NCBI GenBank assembly: GCA_028641055.1
Contig: CM054063.1
Span: forward strand, 178,380,756 to 178,444,755
Reading direction: 5' to 3'
From: Alopecurus myosuroides
Taxonomy: Eukaryota; Streptophyta; Magnoliopsida; Poales; Poaceae
DNA length: 64,000 bases
Shown: positions 10,853 to 21,512 of the stretch, piece by piece
Layout: every line of letters starts with the position of its first letter
Numbering within the stretch: position 1 is the first letter of the stretch
The notes under the pieces: generated by a model
Told to the model about the DNA's origin: nothing
Database searches by the model: none
Seen by the model: only the letters and a program-made list of their open reading frames with translations
Program-made: the position numbers and the translations under genes

Positions 10853-12498
10853 GTGCTTGACTTGTCGGTTAGGATCAAGTATTCGCCATGGCGTTGTCGA
10901 TCTTCTCTTCGGGGTCGCGTTCTACCGATCAGAAGCAGAACACCGGAAGAGAAACAACAATCAAACATGGCATCGATGCAATGCGCAATATGTATGCATG
11001 AGCAAGTTAATGCACTGAAAGAATCCCTAAACATGTTCTTTGGGTTGCTAGGGTTAATATGGCAATTAAGCATTTTTACTGAAACTAGCCCGAAATAGGC
11101 CCCGGAGGGGGTTTCGGGCGATTCTGAAAGTGAGTACCATTTTAGTTGCTCAAATGGGTTTGAAAACATCATAAATAGGTTGTATTAGTCATTTTGAGCA
11201 ATTTGGTATATAACTTTTATTTTTCTAATTTTATTGAATAAAAACTTATTTTCCTATTTTTAAAAGAATTAAACAAATTCAAATAATGATGAAAATCAAC
11301 TTTCTCAAACATGGTTGAAAATGGTATATTCAGATAGAGTACATTTTTCTGATCATTTCTATACCTTACTTTTATTTTTCTAAGTTATAAATCAACAGTT
11401 ATTAAATTATTAAAATTGACCATTTTCTGGAATTATATAAACAGAGGGATATGACATCATGGTGATGCGATGATGACGTCACTGCTACTGGATCTTCACA
11501 ATTGAACTCGAATTCAACGAATTCGTGTGCAATTCAAAAATTAAACCGCACAACAAGGAAGAGGAGGTCAAGGGGGGGTGAGGGGTACCAACCGGTGACC
11601 AAATGGTCACCGGGGTGACCGGCGGCGAGCGATGGCGCGGTGGCGGCCGGCGGTCGACGGTGGCCAGAGGGTACAGAGGGGGAGCGGCCCAGAGGAAGGT
11701 ACCATAAGGATCACCACGACTGGAGGATGCTGGAGGAGTTGTCGGAGGGGGCAGGGGCGGTCGGAGTCGCCGGCGACGAGCACGGGGAGCCGGCGGCCGG
11801 ACCCGGGGAAGACGGCACGATTCGCACGATTGGGGCCATCCCGGCTTCTGATACTTGACGAGGACGACCAGGGGAGGACGGCGGAGCTGCCGGTGCGCTC
11901 GATTCATCACGGGGCAGCGTGTATCGCCGGCGAGGAACGAATTCCGGCGAGCTAGGGTTCCCACCTCGCATGTGTGTTACAGAGAGCAGGAGGGAGAGCA
12001 GCGAGTGAGGAGGAGGAAAAGAGGGTCACGGCGCCTTCCAACATGGTCTTCTCCGCGCGCGAGGCCAGAGGTGGGACGTGGCGTGGTCGCCGTCGGCGCC
12101 TTTCCTGCCTTCTGGCACGAGGAGGAAGATGACAGGGAAAAAAACAACTTACGAAAACCCCCTAGAACTCTGGATTTTTACAAATTGGTCCTTTTCTTTT
12201 ATAAAAGAGGACAGAAAACAATGTTTTGAGGCCCTTTTTGCAAGAATAAAATTTGGCAAAAATACATTTTGGAAAGCTTATGAAATTTCCAATCTTGCCA
12301 TACTATTCTTTGGTGTATTTGAATTATTTTCCAACACAAATTTTTGGGAACCAAAATGAGTGCTTTTTGTGGGATTTTCTGAAACCATTTAAATTCAAAT
12401 TTTAAATTGGTTCAAACATGGTTTAAATTTTTGTTTTCATGCATGTATGAGATGAACACAACACCACACACTTTGTTAGCAAAAATTGGGATGTTACA
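10848..12498 (-). repeat. 3' LTR portion of the LARD-like element (1651 bp)
   Basis: Aligns without gaps to 18189-19839; I count 17 mismatches by eye (about 1.0%). At 11592-11613 it has a palindrome with 10-nt arms CCGGTGACCA/TGGTCACCGG, and the GC-rich block around 11630-12120 corresponds to the LTR leader. Short open frames in that block are repeated in the other LTR and show no protein family. The terminus (element strand) is TGTAACATCC. Confidence 0.9.
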
Positions 12499-12500
12499 AA

Positions 12501-12513
12501 TCTACCCCCCTTA
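12501..12513 (-). promoter_or_regulatory. Polypurine tract of the LARD-like element
   Basis: On the minus strand it reads TAAGGGGGGTAGA and lies 2 nt inside the LTR end. It closely matches the tract of the autonomous element at 5628-5640. Confidence 0.85.
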
Positions 12514-12516
12514 CAA

Positions 12517-12535
12517 GAATCTCGTCCCGAGATTC
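12517..12535 (-). other. Stem-loop beside the LARD polypurine tract
   Basis: Arms GAATCTCG/CGAGATTC with loop TCC. The arms are identical to those of the stem-loop at 5605-5623, and the position relative to the polypurine tract is the same. Confidence 0.8.
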
Positions 12536-15500
12536 CCGAAGGAGAAGAAAGAAGGAACACCGGTTTTGAACAATCTTCTCGAACCTTACGGTTCTCTTCT
12601 TGAAGAGATTGATCCGTAGTACTTGCGAAGATTCTTCAGCGGCTACACCTTATGCAAAAGGGAAAACTCGTAGGATTTGATCTTCACGAAGATCGAGTAT
12701 CTCATGGGTAACTCATGATAGGGATGTTCATAAAGAACTTTTGAGTTAACATACATGAAACACATCAAGATAACGGAGGGAATAAAAGATGGTTTCAAGT
12801 TTGCGGACGATTGGTATTGAAAGTATTTAGAATATGAGCTTTGCACAAGACTTTAAATCCTTTGGGAAAAGAAAGGTTGGACAACTTATGATATCGAGGT
12901 TTTCTTCGAACAGATAACCAAGATGGAAAGGATTGTCTGGGATATCACAACGCAATATCCGTAGACGAGGGAAAACACGAGAAAACACTGTAATTCGTGT
13001 GTCAGAGAAATCTTGATACATGATCATGTTCACCCGTCGGAGTGGACACGAAAGATAACGGAACTTTCACTCCGTTAAAGTTTGTCGAAAACTTTGTCAA
13101 AGATCGGAATATTACTTCACGACAGAGGAGGAGTAACCAACGGACGTTGGAACACCGAAATGAAGGAGGAGCTCTTGGTCACACCATAAGGTTGGTTAAC
13201 CAACGAGGATTGAAACACCAGAAGGAATAGGGAATCTCTTTCCTATGGTGGATTTGACGTAGCAATACGTTTACCACATGGTTAAGATCCCATGGCTGAG
13301 GTGACTGACAAATTCACACAATGTGTGAGATCAACAGAACTTCAGGTACCAACAAGTTGAAATAGGGAACTGATCAAGGGCGGTTACAAAACACCACGAG
13401 ATGATTCTCCTTGGGAACTTGTTTCCATTGAAAGGAAGGTTTGGAGGATTGACAAGGAGACATTGGAAGAATCAACTTCCAGGTTCTCCTGGAGGTTCTT
13501 GATACCAATATCAAGCTTATGCAAGCCTTCTACAGGTAATCAAGTGAATGTAGATCTCCGGTTTGGAAGGACGGGGAGAGAAAACTTGTTAGAATGAACC
13601 ACACAAGAATTCTCACGGGGAGTGGTTGTCTTACGGATTCAAGGAGATATGACATTAGGCCTTCCGGCTAATTGTGTCAACCACAACATCAACCATGCCG
13701 GATTTTCAAATGGACTTAATTCAATACCCTTGAGGAAACACCAACCATCGTTGCTGCTTGAGATTCAGCTCTAGTTAGTGGGAGGATGATTCAAATTCAG
13801 CACATTTGATCATGGAGGTTACACCGGTTACAACCGAGATACATAAGCTATATTCTCAAGATATGGACTATGATGTCAAGCTCAGAAAGGATGAGCGAGG
13901 TTGCGGAACTCATGTATTAGCAACTTATGAAAGACGGTTGTACCTACATGAACTACTTGCAAAAGAACACATCGGAGTCCTGGTTGGGAAGATGATTGCA
14001 AAGATAAACTTCTGCTCTTTCACGAACGATCAGTCAGTGGCTTGGTGTGGATGTAGAACTTCTTCAAGACATGGAGGTAATGACCTACCATCTCAGGAAT
14101 TGTCCACACATGCATGACTGACTTGGGATTATTCCTGAAGGAACAAGGAAACTATACTCGGATCCATGGCGACAACTTTCACCATAAGCACATTAACCAG
14201 AGTAGGTTACTTCGAACATCCAGAACGCAATCTTCGTAATGAAACAGAGATGGTTCTCGAAAGTTTCCAACATTGTTGCCATTTGTTCAGCATGAACCTC
14301 TTGCAACTTGGACGATTAGAAATGTCATCGATGGGCTCGAAAACACACTTATCAAAACATTCCAAGAAGAGGGATTCATATGATATATGAACGAGGCAAA
14401 ATATTGGTCAGACTAAAGGACATCAAGGTGTACTTGGGAAAAAACACCATGAATGGAAACACCATCACGATAGTCCTTGAATCTGGACTTGATCTGACAA
14501 TAGCCCAAATCAAATCAAGAGGTATAGTGATAGCTTTTCCACAAAGGATGTACTATCCTTCTTCAACACGAAGGGAACTAGACATCTCTTAACGAAGGAT
14601 CAAGTTAGGAGGAGATTTTGCCTTTCAACTCTCCAAATTAGTGATTAAGCTCAACCAACTAGTCCAGGATATCCAGCAGAGTTCTTGGAGAAAGAAGTAG
14701 TTCAAACTACTCCTGGTTTAGACATCACGGTCAGGTGACAACCTGGTGATACTTCTGGAAAGACAACCAAAATATCACAACCTACCGGTACGTCTTGAAG
14801 TTCGAAAAGGAACCTTGCTTTTCAAAGCAACCGATATGGTCTGGAGAGCTTTGGCATGGACCTAACTCTCTGAACAAGAAGGTGCACCGGAATAAACGGA
14901 TTTGGTGACTCAGTCAACTTCAAACAAAGGCTGGGTGACCAGTAGTGCTAAGAAGGATACAGATGTTTCTTAGGTTTCCAAAGCAATGGAAATTGCTAGG
15001 AACATCTGATGCACACCTCAAAGCACAGACCCATCATTCTCAAGCATTCAAACTTGGAGAAAGGGGGAGTGAAGATGTGTGAGAGCATCACTTCATCATT
15101 AAGGCCATGAAATTCAACACGACCTTTTGATATAAAGGAGTGTGATACTCGAAGGTGGAACAGAACAGAAGCTGTTGAAACTTCTTTAATCTGCGGATTA
15201 CAAAACTTTGACCTGGTCCTGGAGATGAACGAGGTACTGGAGTTTTGTTTCTCCTGACATCCGAAGGTGGAACGTTCTGATGGAAAACAAGAGCAATGCA
15301 TTGGAAGAATCCAACGCACGTATGCAACTTGATGTCCAAAACAACGGACGAAGTTCGGAAAGCAACTGAAGAGTAGGAACGTGCTCTAGAAAATCCTGAG
15401 ATCACGTTGGATGCACGGGGTAATACTCATGTGTAGAACCCATGCTAAAAGGTTAGTATAGCTGAAATAAGAACAAAGACGTAGATGCCATGATGATCAC

Positions 15501-16257
15501 TCCTGTGGTGATCCCTTTTGGTTCCAGAAGAAAGCCTATAGCTATTGGAGTTGGAATTTCCTAGCCACCCTGAGGTAAAACAGATTCCTCAGGATTCAAC
15601 GAAACAGAACTTGGGTTAAAGGTCAGCATCCTGTACTGATAGAGTGAGCATCACATGGTTAAGAAACCACATAACTCAACTCACCACAATTCAGCACATT
15701 CCGGGACCTTCGGTTCAAGTCCAAAGTTTAAAAACACGACGAAAGGAGTAACTACTATATGAGTGCCACAAAGGACACTACAATTAGCAATCACGAGGTA
15801 TCTTTCAAAGGACAACAATAGCTCCGGAAGTACTTGAGCAGAGGAAGAATACATTCGAGATGAAAAGGAAATCTCGAGGTTCAGGATTTAGAACTTGGAA
15901 ACATGTAGGAATGTGGAATCCGGGCAACTTTGGGGGATTGGGATGGAAAGGAAATCTCCCAGTTTAAGAGATAACGGAACACGGAACACACACGACTCTA
16001 GAAACTCATAACTAGGTCAACTTGGGTAAAAGACGTCCTTGCCAGAGAAGGCACCTAGATTTTTAATGACTAGAAGAGATAGCAAAACCTTTTCAAATCA
16101 AAACAGGTAAGGTGACCCAGAGTTAGAGCGATACCAGATAAGGAGTAAAAAGAATCCTAAGAAGGTTTTTCACAATCCATTTGGAATTTCAAAGTAGTTT
16201 TCACAAACACTAGACTCGACATCGACCAAGCAATAAGGTTTTCCTACAGGCAGTCAT

Positions 16258-16269
16258 GCTCTGATACCA
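16258..16269 (-). promoter_or_regulatory. Primer binding site, initiator-Met tRNA type
   Basis: On the minus strand it reads TGGTATCAGAGC, complementary to the 3' end of plant initiator Met tRNA, 5 nt after the LTR end. It fixes the 5' LTR boundary and the orientation. Confidence 0.9.
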
Positions 16270-16274
16270 AGACT

Positions 16275-19200
16275 TGTCAGACCCCGGACCCGGAGATATA
16301 CACACTGTTATGTGCTCCTAGCCATGGACTCACAAGGGCTTCAGGGTTACCAGCCCCGGCCGCAACAAACAACGGCAGGCAGACCGGATTCATCGGCACG
16401 TAGTCCGGATCCCCGGTCTACTACTCCTTGTATCCATGCTAGTCATAACCAAATATGCATACCCAAGCGTCCACGAGTCGGATGAAACTGAAGGAACGGG
16501 ATCAAAGTTATACAGAGCTGCTATGTGTCCAGAAAGTGCAACAACAATCGAGGGTTACTGGGGTTACCTCGCCCCAGGCCGATCAAATCGACAGGCGGGC
16601 TCGGACATGGATCATCGGCTCCACAACCCCTCGACTGCGACAACTATGCAGGCATAGCCAAAACTGTATAACAATGAGCTCGGAACCAACAACCGATCAA
16701 AGCAGTACTCTAAACATGAAGCTTTATTAAACAAGTGTTACTAGAGTATAGCTTACAAACAGAGGTCACACGACCCAACATTACATCAGACAACAGAAAG
16801 CAAATTATGTTGCTAATCAACAAGAATCAAAAAGGCCTAAGAGGCCGCAACATAAGGCGACGTCCCAGCCCATAGATTCCAGGCTGCTACCTGGGAACCC
16901 CGAACTACTCGTCGATGTCCACGTCGAGACACCACCGAACTGAGGAACTCCACCTGAACCAAGTTGAAGCAAACATGAGTACGGGAGGTACTCAACAAGA
17001 CTTAGTTAACCTATTATATATCTGCTTCTTTTAGAAAGAGTTATGAAGGTTGTTTTGCGTAAAGCCATCTTTATTTTCCAAGTTGAGGGAGGAATAGCAC
17101 GTCTCATGGAGTATTTTGAAAACAGATGAGAAAGTTGTTCAACTACTGAAATCATCATCTTTTTAATCCACCAACTCATATCAGCACCTCGTGCTTCAAA
17201 GATCACCTCCTCAAGTTGTTCCGATAACTCAATCTACAAGGTAACCCCTCTCGGCATCTCCGAGGAGGCATCCTTCATTCGTTATCAACAAGTTTTAATC
17301 CTTCCGTTCAAGTTATCTATGATCACAGAATCCGTCACCAAGTCGTCCTTAACCGCGGACACGGCTTTTCGAAAAGATTTAACCCTGCAGGGGTGTACAA
17401 CTTTAACCACACGTGCCAACCAACTCTTAATGCCAGACATTAGCACTATTCCGGGAAGTGCCGGCAGATGGAGGTTGACCACGACCTTTCCCTTGCTTCG
17501 CCTATTCCATGAGTCGCTCCGAGTAGAGATGGTCCGCCAATAGGGAGTGGCCATCTCCTGCCGGGTCTCTATCGTTGTGCGCAATGCTCGACGGTTACCT
17601 ACCCGCAGAGCGCCGATACATCGCCACGTCCTAGTTTTGAAAAGGTTTTAATATCCCCGCAAATCCAAATGGAAAGCCCGAACTAGGCAACTCATGGAAC
17701 AAACTAGGCAAGTTGAGACCGAGGGGAATCCAATCCCCGTGTGGATGCACGCTCAGTCTTGGCTCGAAGACGAGAACTCGCTCCTAGGGGCATGAACGAG
17801 ACAACCACCACAGCCCCTCTGTGATCTCGTCATCCACACCTTTAAATCATATAATCAAATTCTCTTAACTTTCCACAACATACTACCATACTAGATTCAT
17901 TCGCGGCTCTGATTCATCAACCGGATGGAGCAGAGATAACAGGCATGTATGACTAAGCATGGCATATTTGAGGCTATGGCGATACACACAAACAAATCCT
18001 ATGTCTGCTAGGAGCATTGAATCATGATATCTGGGTTATGCAAATAATAGGATAACTCTATCTATTGACTCAAGATACATTGGAACCGAATGCATTTGTA
18101 CGAGAATGAAAAGTCTTTCGAAAACATATATGGGCAGATAAGAGGTTATGCTTGCCTTGCTTCAAGAAAACCAGAGAGAGTCTTCGGGAATAATTGCTTG
18201 ACTTGTCGGTTAGGATCAAGTATTCGCCATGGCGTTGTCGATCTTCTCTTCGGGGTCGCGTTCTACCGATCAGAAGCAGAACACCGGAAGAGAAACAACA
18301 ATCAAACATGGCATCGATGCAATGCGCAATATGTATGCATGAGCAAGTTAATGCACTGAAAGAAGCCCTAAACATGTTCTTTGGGTTGCTAGGGTTAATA
18401 TGGCAATTAAGCATTTTTACTGAAACTAGCCCGAAATAGGCCCCGGAGGGGGTTTCGGGCGATTCTGAAAGTGAGTACCATTTTAGTTGCTCAAATGGGT
18501 TTGAAAACATCATAAATAGGTTGTATTAGTCATTTTGAGCAATTTGGTATATAACTTTTATTTTTCTAATTTTATTGAATAAAAACTTATTTTCCTATTT
18601 TTAAAAGAATTAAACAAATTCAAATAATGATGAAAATCAACTTTCTCAAACATGGTTGAAAATGGTATATTCAGATAGAGTACATTTTTTTGATCATTTC
18701 TATACCTTACTTTTATTTTTCTGAGTTATAAATCAACAGTTATTAAATTATTAAAATTGACCATTTTCTGGAATTATATAAACAGAGGGATATGACATCA
18801 TGGTGATGCGATGATGACGTCACTGCTACTGGATCTTCACAATTGAACTCGAATTCGATGAATTCGTGTGCAATTCAAAAATTAAACCGCACAGCAAGGA
18901 AGAGGAGGTCAAGGGGAGGTGAGGGGTACCAACCGGTGACCAAATGGTCACCGGGGTGACCGGCGGCGAGCGATGGCGCGGTGGCGGCCGGCGGTCGACG
19001 GTGGCCAGAGGGTACAGAGGGGGAGCGGCCCAGAGGAAGGTACCATAAGGCTCACCACGACTCGGGGATGCTGGAGGAGTTGTCGGAGGGGGCAGGGGCG
19101 GTCGGAGTCGCCGGCAACGAGCACGGGGAGCCGGCGGCCGGACCCGGGGAAGACGGCACGATTCGCACGATTGGGGCCATCCCGGCTTCTGATACTTGAC

Positions 19201-19839
19201 GAGGACGACCAGGGGAGGACGGCGGAGCTGCCGGTGCGCTCGATTCATCGCGGGGCAGCGTGTATCTCCGGCGAGGAACGAATTCCGGCGAGCTAGGGTT
19301 CCCACCTCGCATGTGTGTTACAGAGAGCAGGAGGGAGAGCAGCGAGTGAGGAGGAGGAAAAGAGGGTCACGGCGCCTTCCAACAGGGTCTTATCCGCGCG
19401 CGAGGCCAGAGGTGGGACGTGGCGTGGTCGCCGTCGGCGCCTTTCCTGCCTTCTGGCACGAGGAGGAAGATGACAGGGAAAAAAACAACTTACGAAAACC
19501 CCCTGGAACTCTGGATTTTTACAAATTGGTCCTTTTCTTTTATAAAAGAGGACAGAAAACAATGTTTTGAGGCCCTTTTTGCAAGAATAAAATTTGGCAA
19601 AAATACATTTTGGAAAGCTTATGAAATTTCCAATCTTGCCATACTATTCTTTGGTGTATTTGAATTATTTTCCAACACAAATTTTTGGGAACCAAAATGA
19701 GTGCTTTTTGTGGGATTTTCTGAAACCATTTAAATTCAAATTTTAAATTGGTTCAAACATGGTTTAAATTTTTGTTTTCATGCATGTATGAGATGAACAC
19801 AACACCACACACTTTGTTAGCAAAAATTGGGATGTTACA
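16275..19839 (-). repeat. 5' LTR of the LARD-like element, complete (3565 bp)
   Basis: Element-strand ends are TGTAACATCC and GGGGTCTGACA, next to the primer binding site. The last 1651 bp on the window strand (18189-19839) match 10848-12498. The part at 16275-18188 has no second copy in the window; its partner should lie left of base 1. It holds a GGCC(N5)GGCC-type palindrome near 16833, also present in the unrelated gypsy LTR near 63340. Confidence 0.85.
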
Positions 19840-19844
19840 TCAAG
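19840..19844. other. Predicted target-site duplication TCAAG (right copy) of the LARD insertion
   Basis: The five bases after the LTR end, inside copia coding sequence. The left copy lies outside the window, so this is predicted from the 5-bp rule for gypsy elements. Confidence 0.55.
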
Positions 19845-20642
19845 CAAGCCAAGTATACTCAAGATATGCTCAAGCGATTCAATATGCATGATGCTAAACC
19901 TATGAAGACCCCCATGTCCACGACTATTGATTTGAAACCCGATCCGAATGGTAAAGAGGTAGATCAAAAGGTATACCGCTCCATGATTGGCTCTTTGCTC
20001 TACCTTTGTGCATCTAGACCCGATATTATGTATAGCGTTGGTAAATGTGCAAGGTTTCAAGCCTCCCCAAGACAAAGTCACTTTGAAGCGGTTAAGCGTA
20101 TCTTTCGATATTTAGTTCATACCCCAAACTTTGGTCTTTGGTATCCCAAGGGTTCAAGCTTTCAGCTCATTGGGTATTCGGATGCGGACTATGCGGGAGA
20201 GAAGACGAATAGGAAATCTACATCCGGAAGTTGTCAATTTCTTGGCCGCTCATTGGTATGTTGGTCTTCCAAGAAGCAAAACTGCATTGCTCTCTCCACC
20301 ACTGAGGCCGAATACATCTCCGCGGCGAGTTGTTGTGCTCAATTACTTTGGATGCGGAAAACATTGAGAGATTATGGAATCATCTTCGACAACGTTCCTG
20401 TCTTGTGCGACAATGAGAGTGCCATCAAGATCGCCTACAATCCCGTTCTTCACTCCAAGACGAAGCACATTGAGATACGGCATCACTTCATTCGGGATCA
20501 TGTTGAAAAGGGTGATATTGACCTCTCCTATGTTGCAACCAAGGATCAACTCGCGGATATCTTCACGAAGGCCCTTGATGAACCAAGATTTCGGGGTTTG
20601 AGGAATGAACTAAATGTGATCGATGCGTCTAACTTCTTTTGA
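19840..20642 (+). pseudogene. Copia pol C-terminus (end of RT and RNase H), 5'-truncated by insertion
   Basis: The visible 267 residues are in one frame with no internal stop. They include the RT end (QAKYTQDMLKRFNM, then RSMIGSLLYLCASRPDIM) and copia RNase H: YSDADYAG, SKKQNCIALSTTEAEY, DNESAIKIA, HIEIRHHFIRDHV and ADIFTKAL. The order and motifs match the last third of a copia polyprotein. The reading frame continues leftwards into the LARD LTR only by chance. The fragment itself looks undamaged, so the truncation comes from the later insertion and not from decay. Confidence 0.9.
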
Positions 20643-20702
20643 ACCCTTGCATAAGTACCTTCACTATTTGTACTATCTAGCCTAGATGTAGGCATGGACA
20701 TA

Positions 20703-20709
20703 GGGGGAG
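20703..20709 (+). promoter_or_regulatory. Internal purine tract GGGGGAG after pol
   Basis: GGGGGAG, 61 bp after the pol stop. It resembles the true polypurine tract at 23665-23677 and another at 23431-23440. Multiple polypurine tracts are reported for Sireviruses. Confidence 0.5.
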
Positions 20710-21009
20710 CGTAGTTCAACTCATGAGCAAACACTCCATCTATCATGCATAAAACAATCAAAACGTCATGCATATCTAGTCAATTTGTGACTTATTGTGC
20801 TTAAAACGTGAGTGATTCTCTTGAGTCCAAGATACATCTTCGCGACTCCTTGGTGTCACTCAAACACGGTGGCTCCGGCCACCAACTTTTTCCTTTTGAA
20901 CTTGTTTCTTGATGTTTTCCTAGTGTTCGTTCGGTTGTTTGTGTTTTTCGTTTTTGGAGGCTCACGATTTGTTCCATCTTCCACCACAAACTCGGATGGC
21001 GTGGGAACA

Positions 21010-21326
21010 CCGGAAATTCCGGCCTAGGGCCCGGAATTTTCCGGCCCTCAGACATTTGTCCCAGAAATTTCGCCCCTTTCCGATGTGCCCGCTCGCAGAA
21101 GGCACCCCGGATAATTGGTGCGGAAATTTCCGGGGTAAATTTCCGGGGCCCGGAATATTCCGTGCCTTAAGTCCCGGAAATTTCCGGGGTTCGAAAATGG
21201 ACTCAAATAATCCCCCAAATATCCGCGTGCCCGCTCACAGAGGGCACACCGGATATTTGGGCGGAATATTCCGGCCCAAATTTCCGGACCCCGGAACATC
21301 CGGCTTTAGTACCGGAATTTTCCGGT
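21010..21326 (+). repeat. Palindrome cluster (CCGGAAATTTCCGG-like) upstream of the internal promoter
   Basis: In about 320 bp there are many variants: CCGGAAATTCCGG at 21010, CCGGAATTTTCCGG at 21031, CGGAAATTTCCGG at 21121, CCGGAAATTTCCGG at 21174, CGGAATATTCCGG at 21262 and CCGGAATTTTCCGG at 21312. A second motif, TGCCCGCTCRCAGA, recurs at 21086 and 21228. The same two motifs recur in the LTR U3 (23846-24447). The last palindrome is 17 bp before a TATA box. Confidence 0.85.
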
Positions 21327-21342
21327 GTGGCTGGCCTGGGGC

Positions 21343-21350
21343 TATATAAG
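21343..21350 (+). promoter_or_regulatory. TATA box of an internal promoter
   Basis: TATATAAG follows the palindrome cluster and precedes a GC/CT-rich leader and the ATG at 21513. The distance fits transcription starting near 21375. The start itself is inferred. Confidence 0.6.
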
Positions 21351-21512
21351 GACGCCGGGAGGGAGCAGTTCTAGACTGTTTCCCTCCCCTCGCCTCCACT
21401 CGCCTCCAGCCGCCGCCGCCGCCTCCGAGACTTCCGGGAGGCTCCCTTCGCCTCCCCTCCTCATCCTCTACTCAACTCTTGCGGATTAAGAGACCGCACG
21501 CCAGTTCCTGCC

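Larger units (their letters stand above)
12499..16274 (-). other. Non-coding interior of the LARD-like element
   Basis: In 3.8 kb no frame on either strand exceeds about 107 codons. I find no zinc knuckle, protease DSG/DTG, RT xxDD, or integrase HHCC/DDE motif. The sequence is not obviously a decayed gag-pol and is bounded by intact priming sites, as expected for an element moved by proteins from another element. Confidence 0.75.
10848..19839 (-). mobile_element. Non-autonomous gypsy derivative (LARD-like), part of its 3' LTR outside the window
   Basis: Read on the minus strand: complete 5' LTR (19839-16275), initiator-Met-type primer binding site, a 3776-bp interior without gag or pol, stem-loop, polypurine tract, and the first 1651 bp of the 3' LTR (12498-10848). 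The rest of the 3' LTR was split off by the gypsy insertion and should lie left of the window. Without that insertion the element would be about 10.9 kb. Long conserved LTRs around a non-coding interior fit large retrotransposon derivatives. It inserted into the copia pol gene at 19840. Confidence 0.85.

Noticed and set aside
11485..12359. Open frames of up to 159 codons on both strands, also at 18826-19700
   Set aside because: They are present in both LTR copies of the LARD-like element; they are P/R/S-rich by base composition and have no family.
19827..19839. Upstream extension of the copia pol frame into GGATGTTACA
   Set aside because: These bases are the LARD LTR terminus; the frame continues there only by chance.
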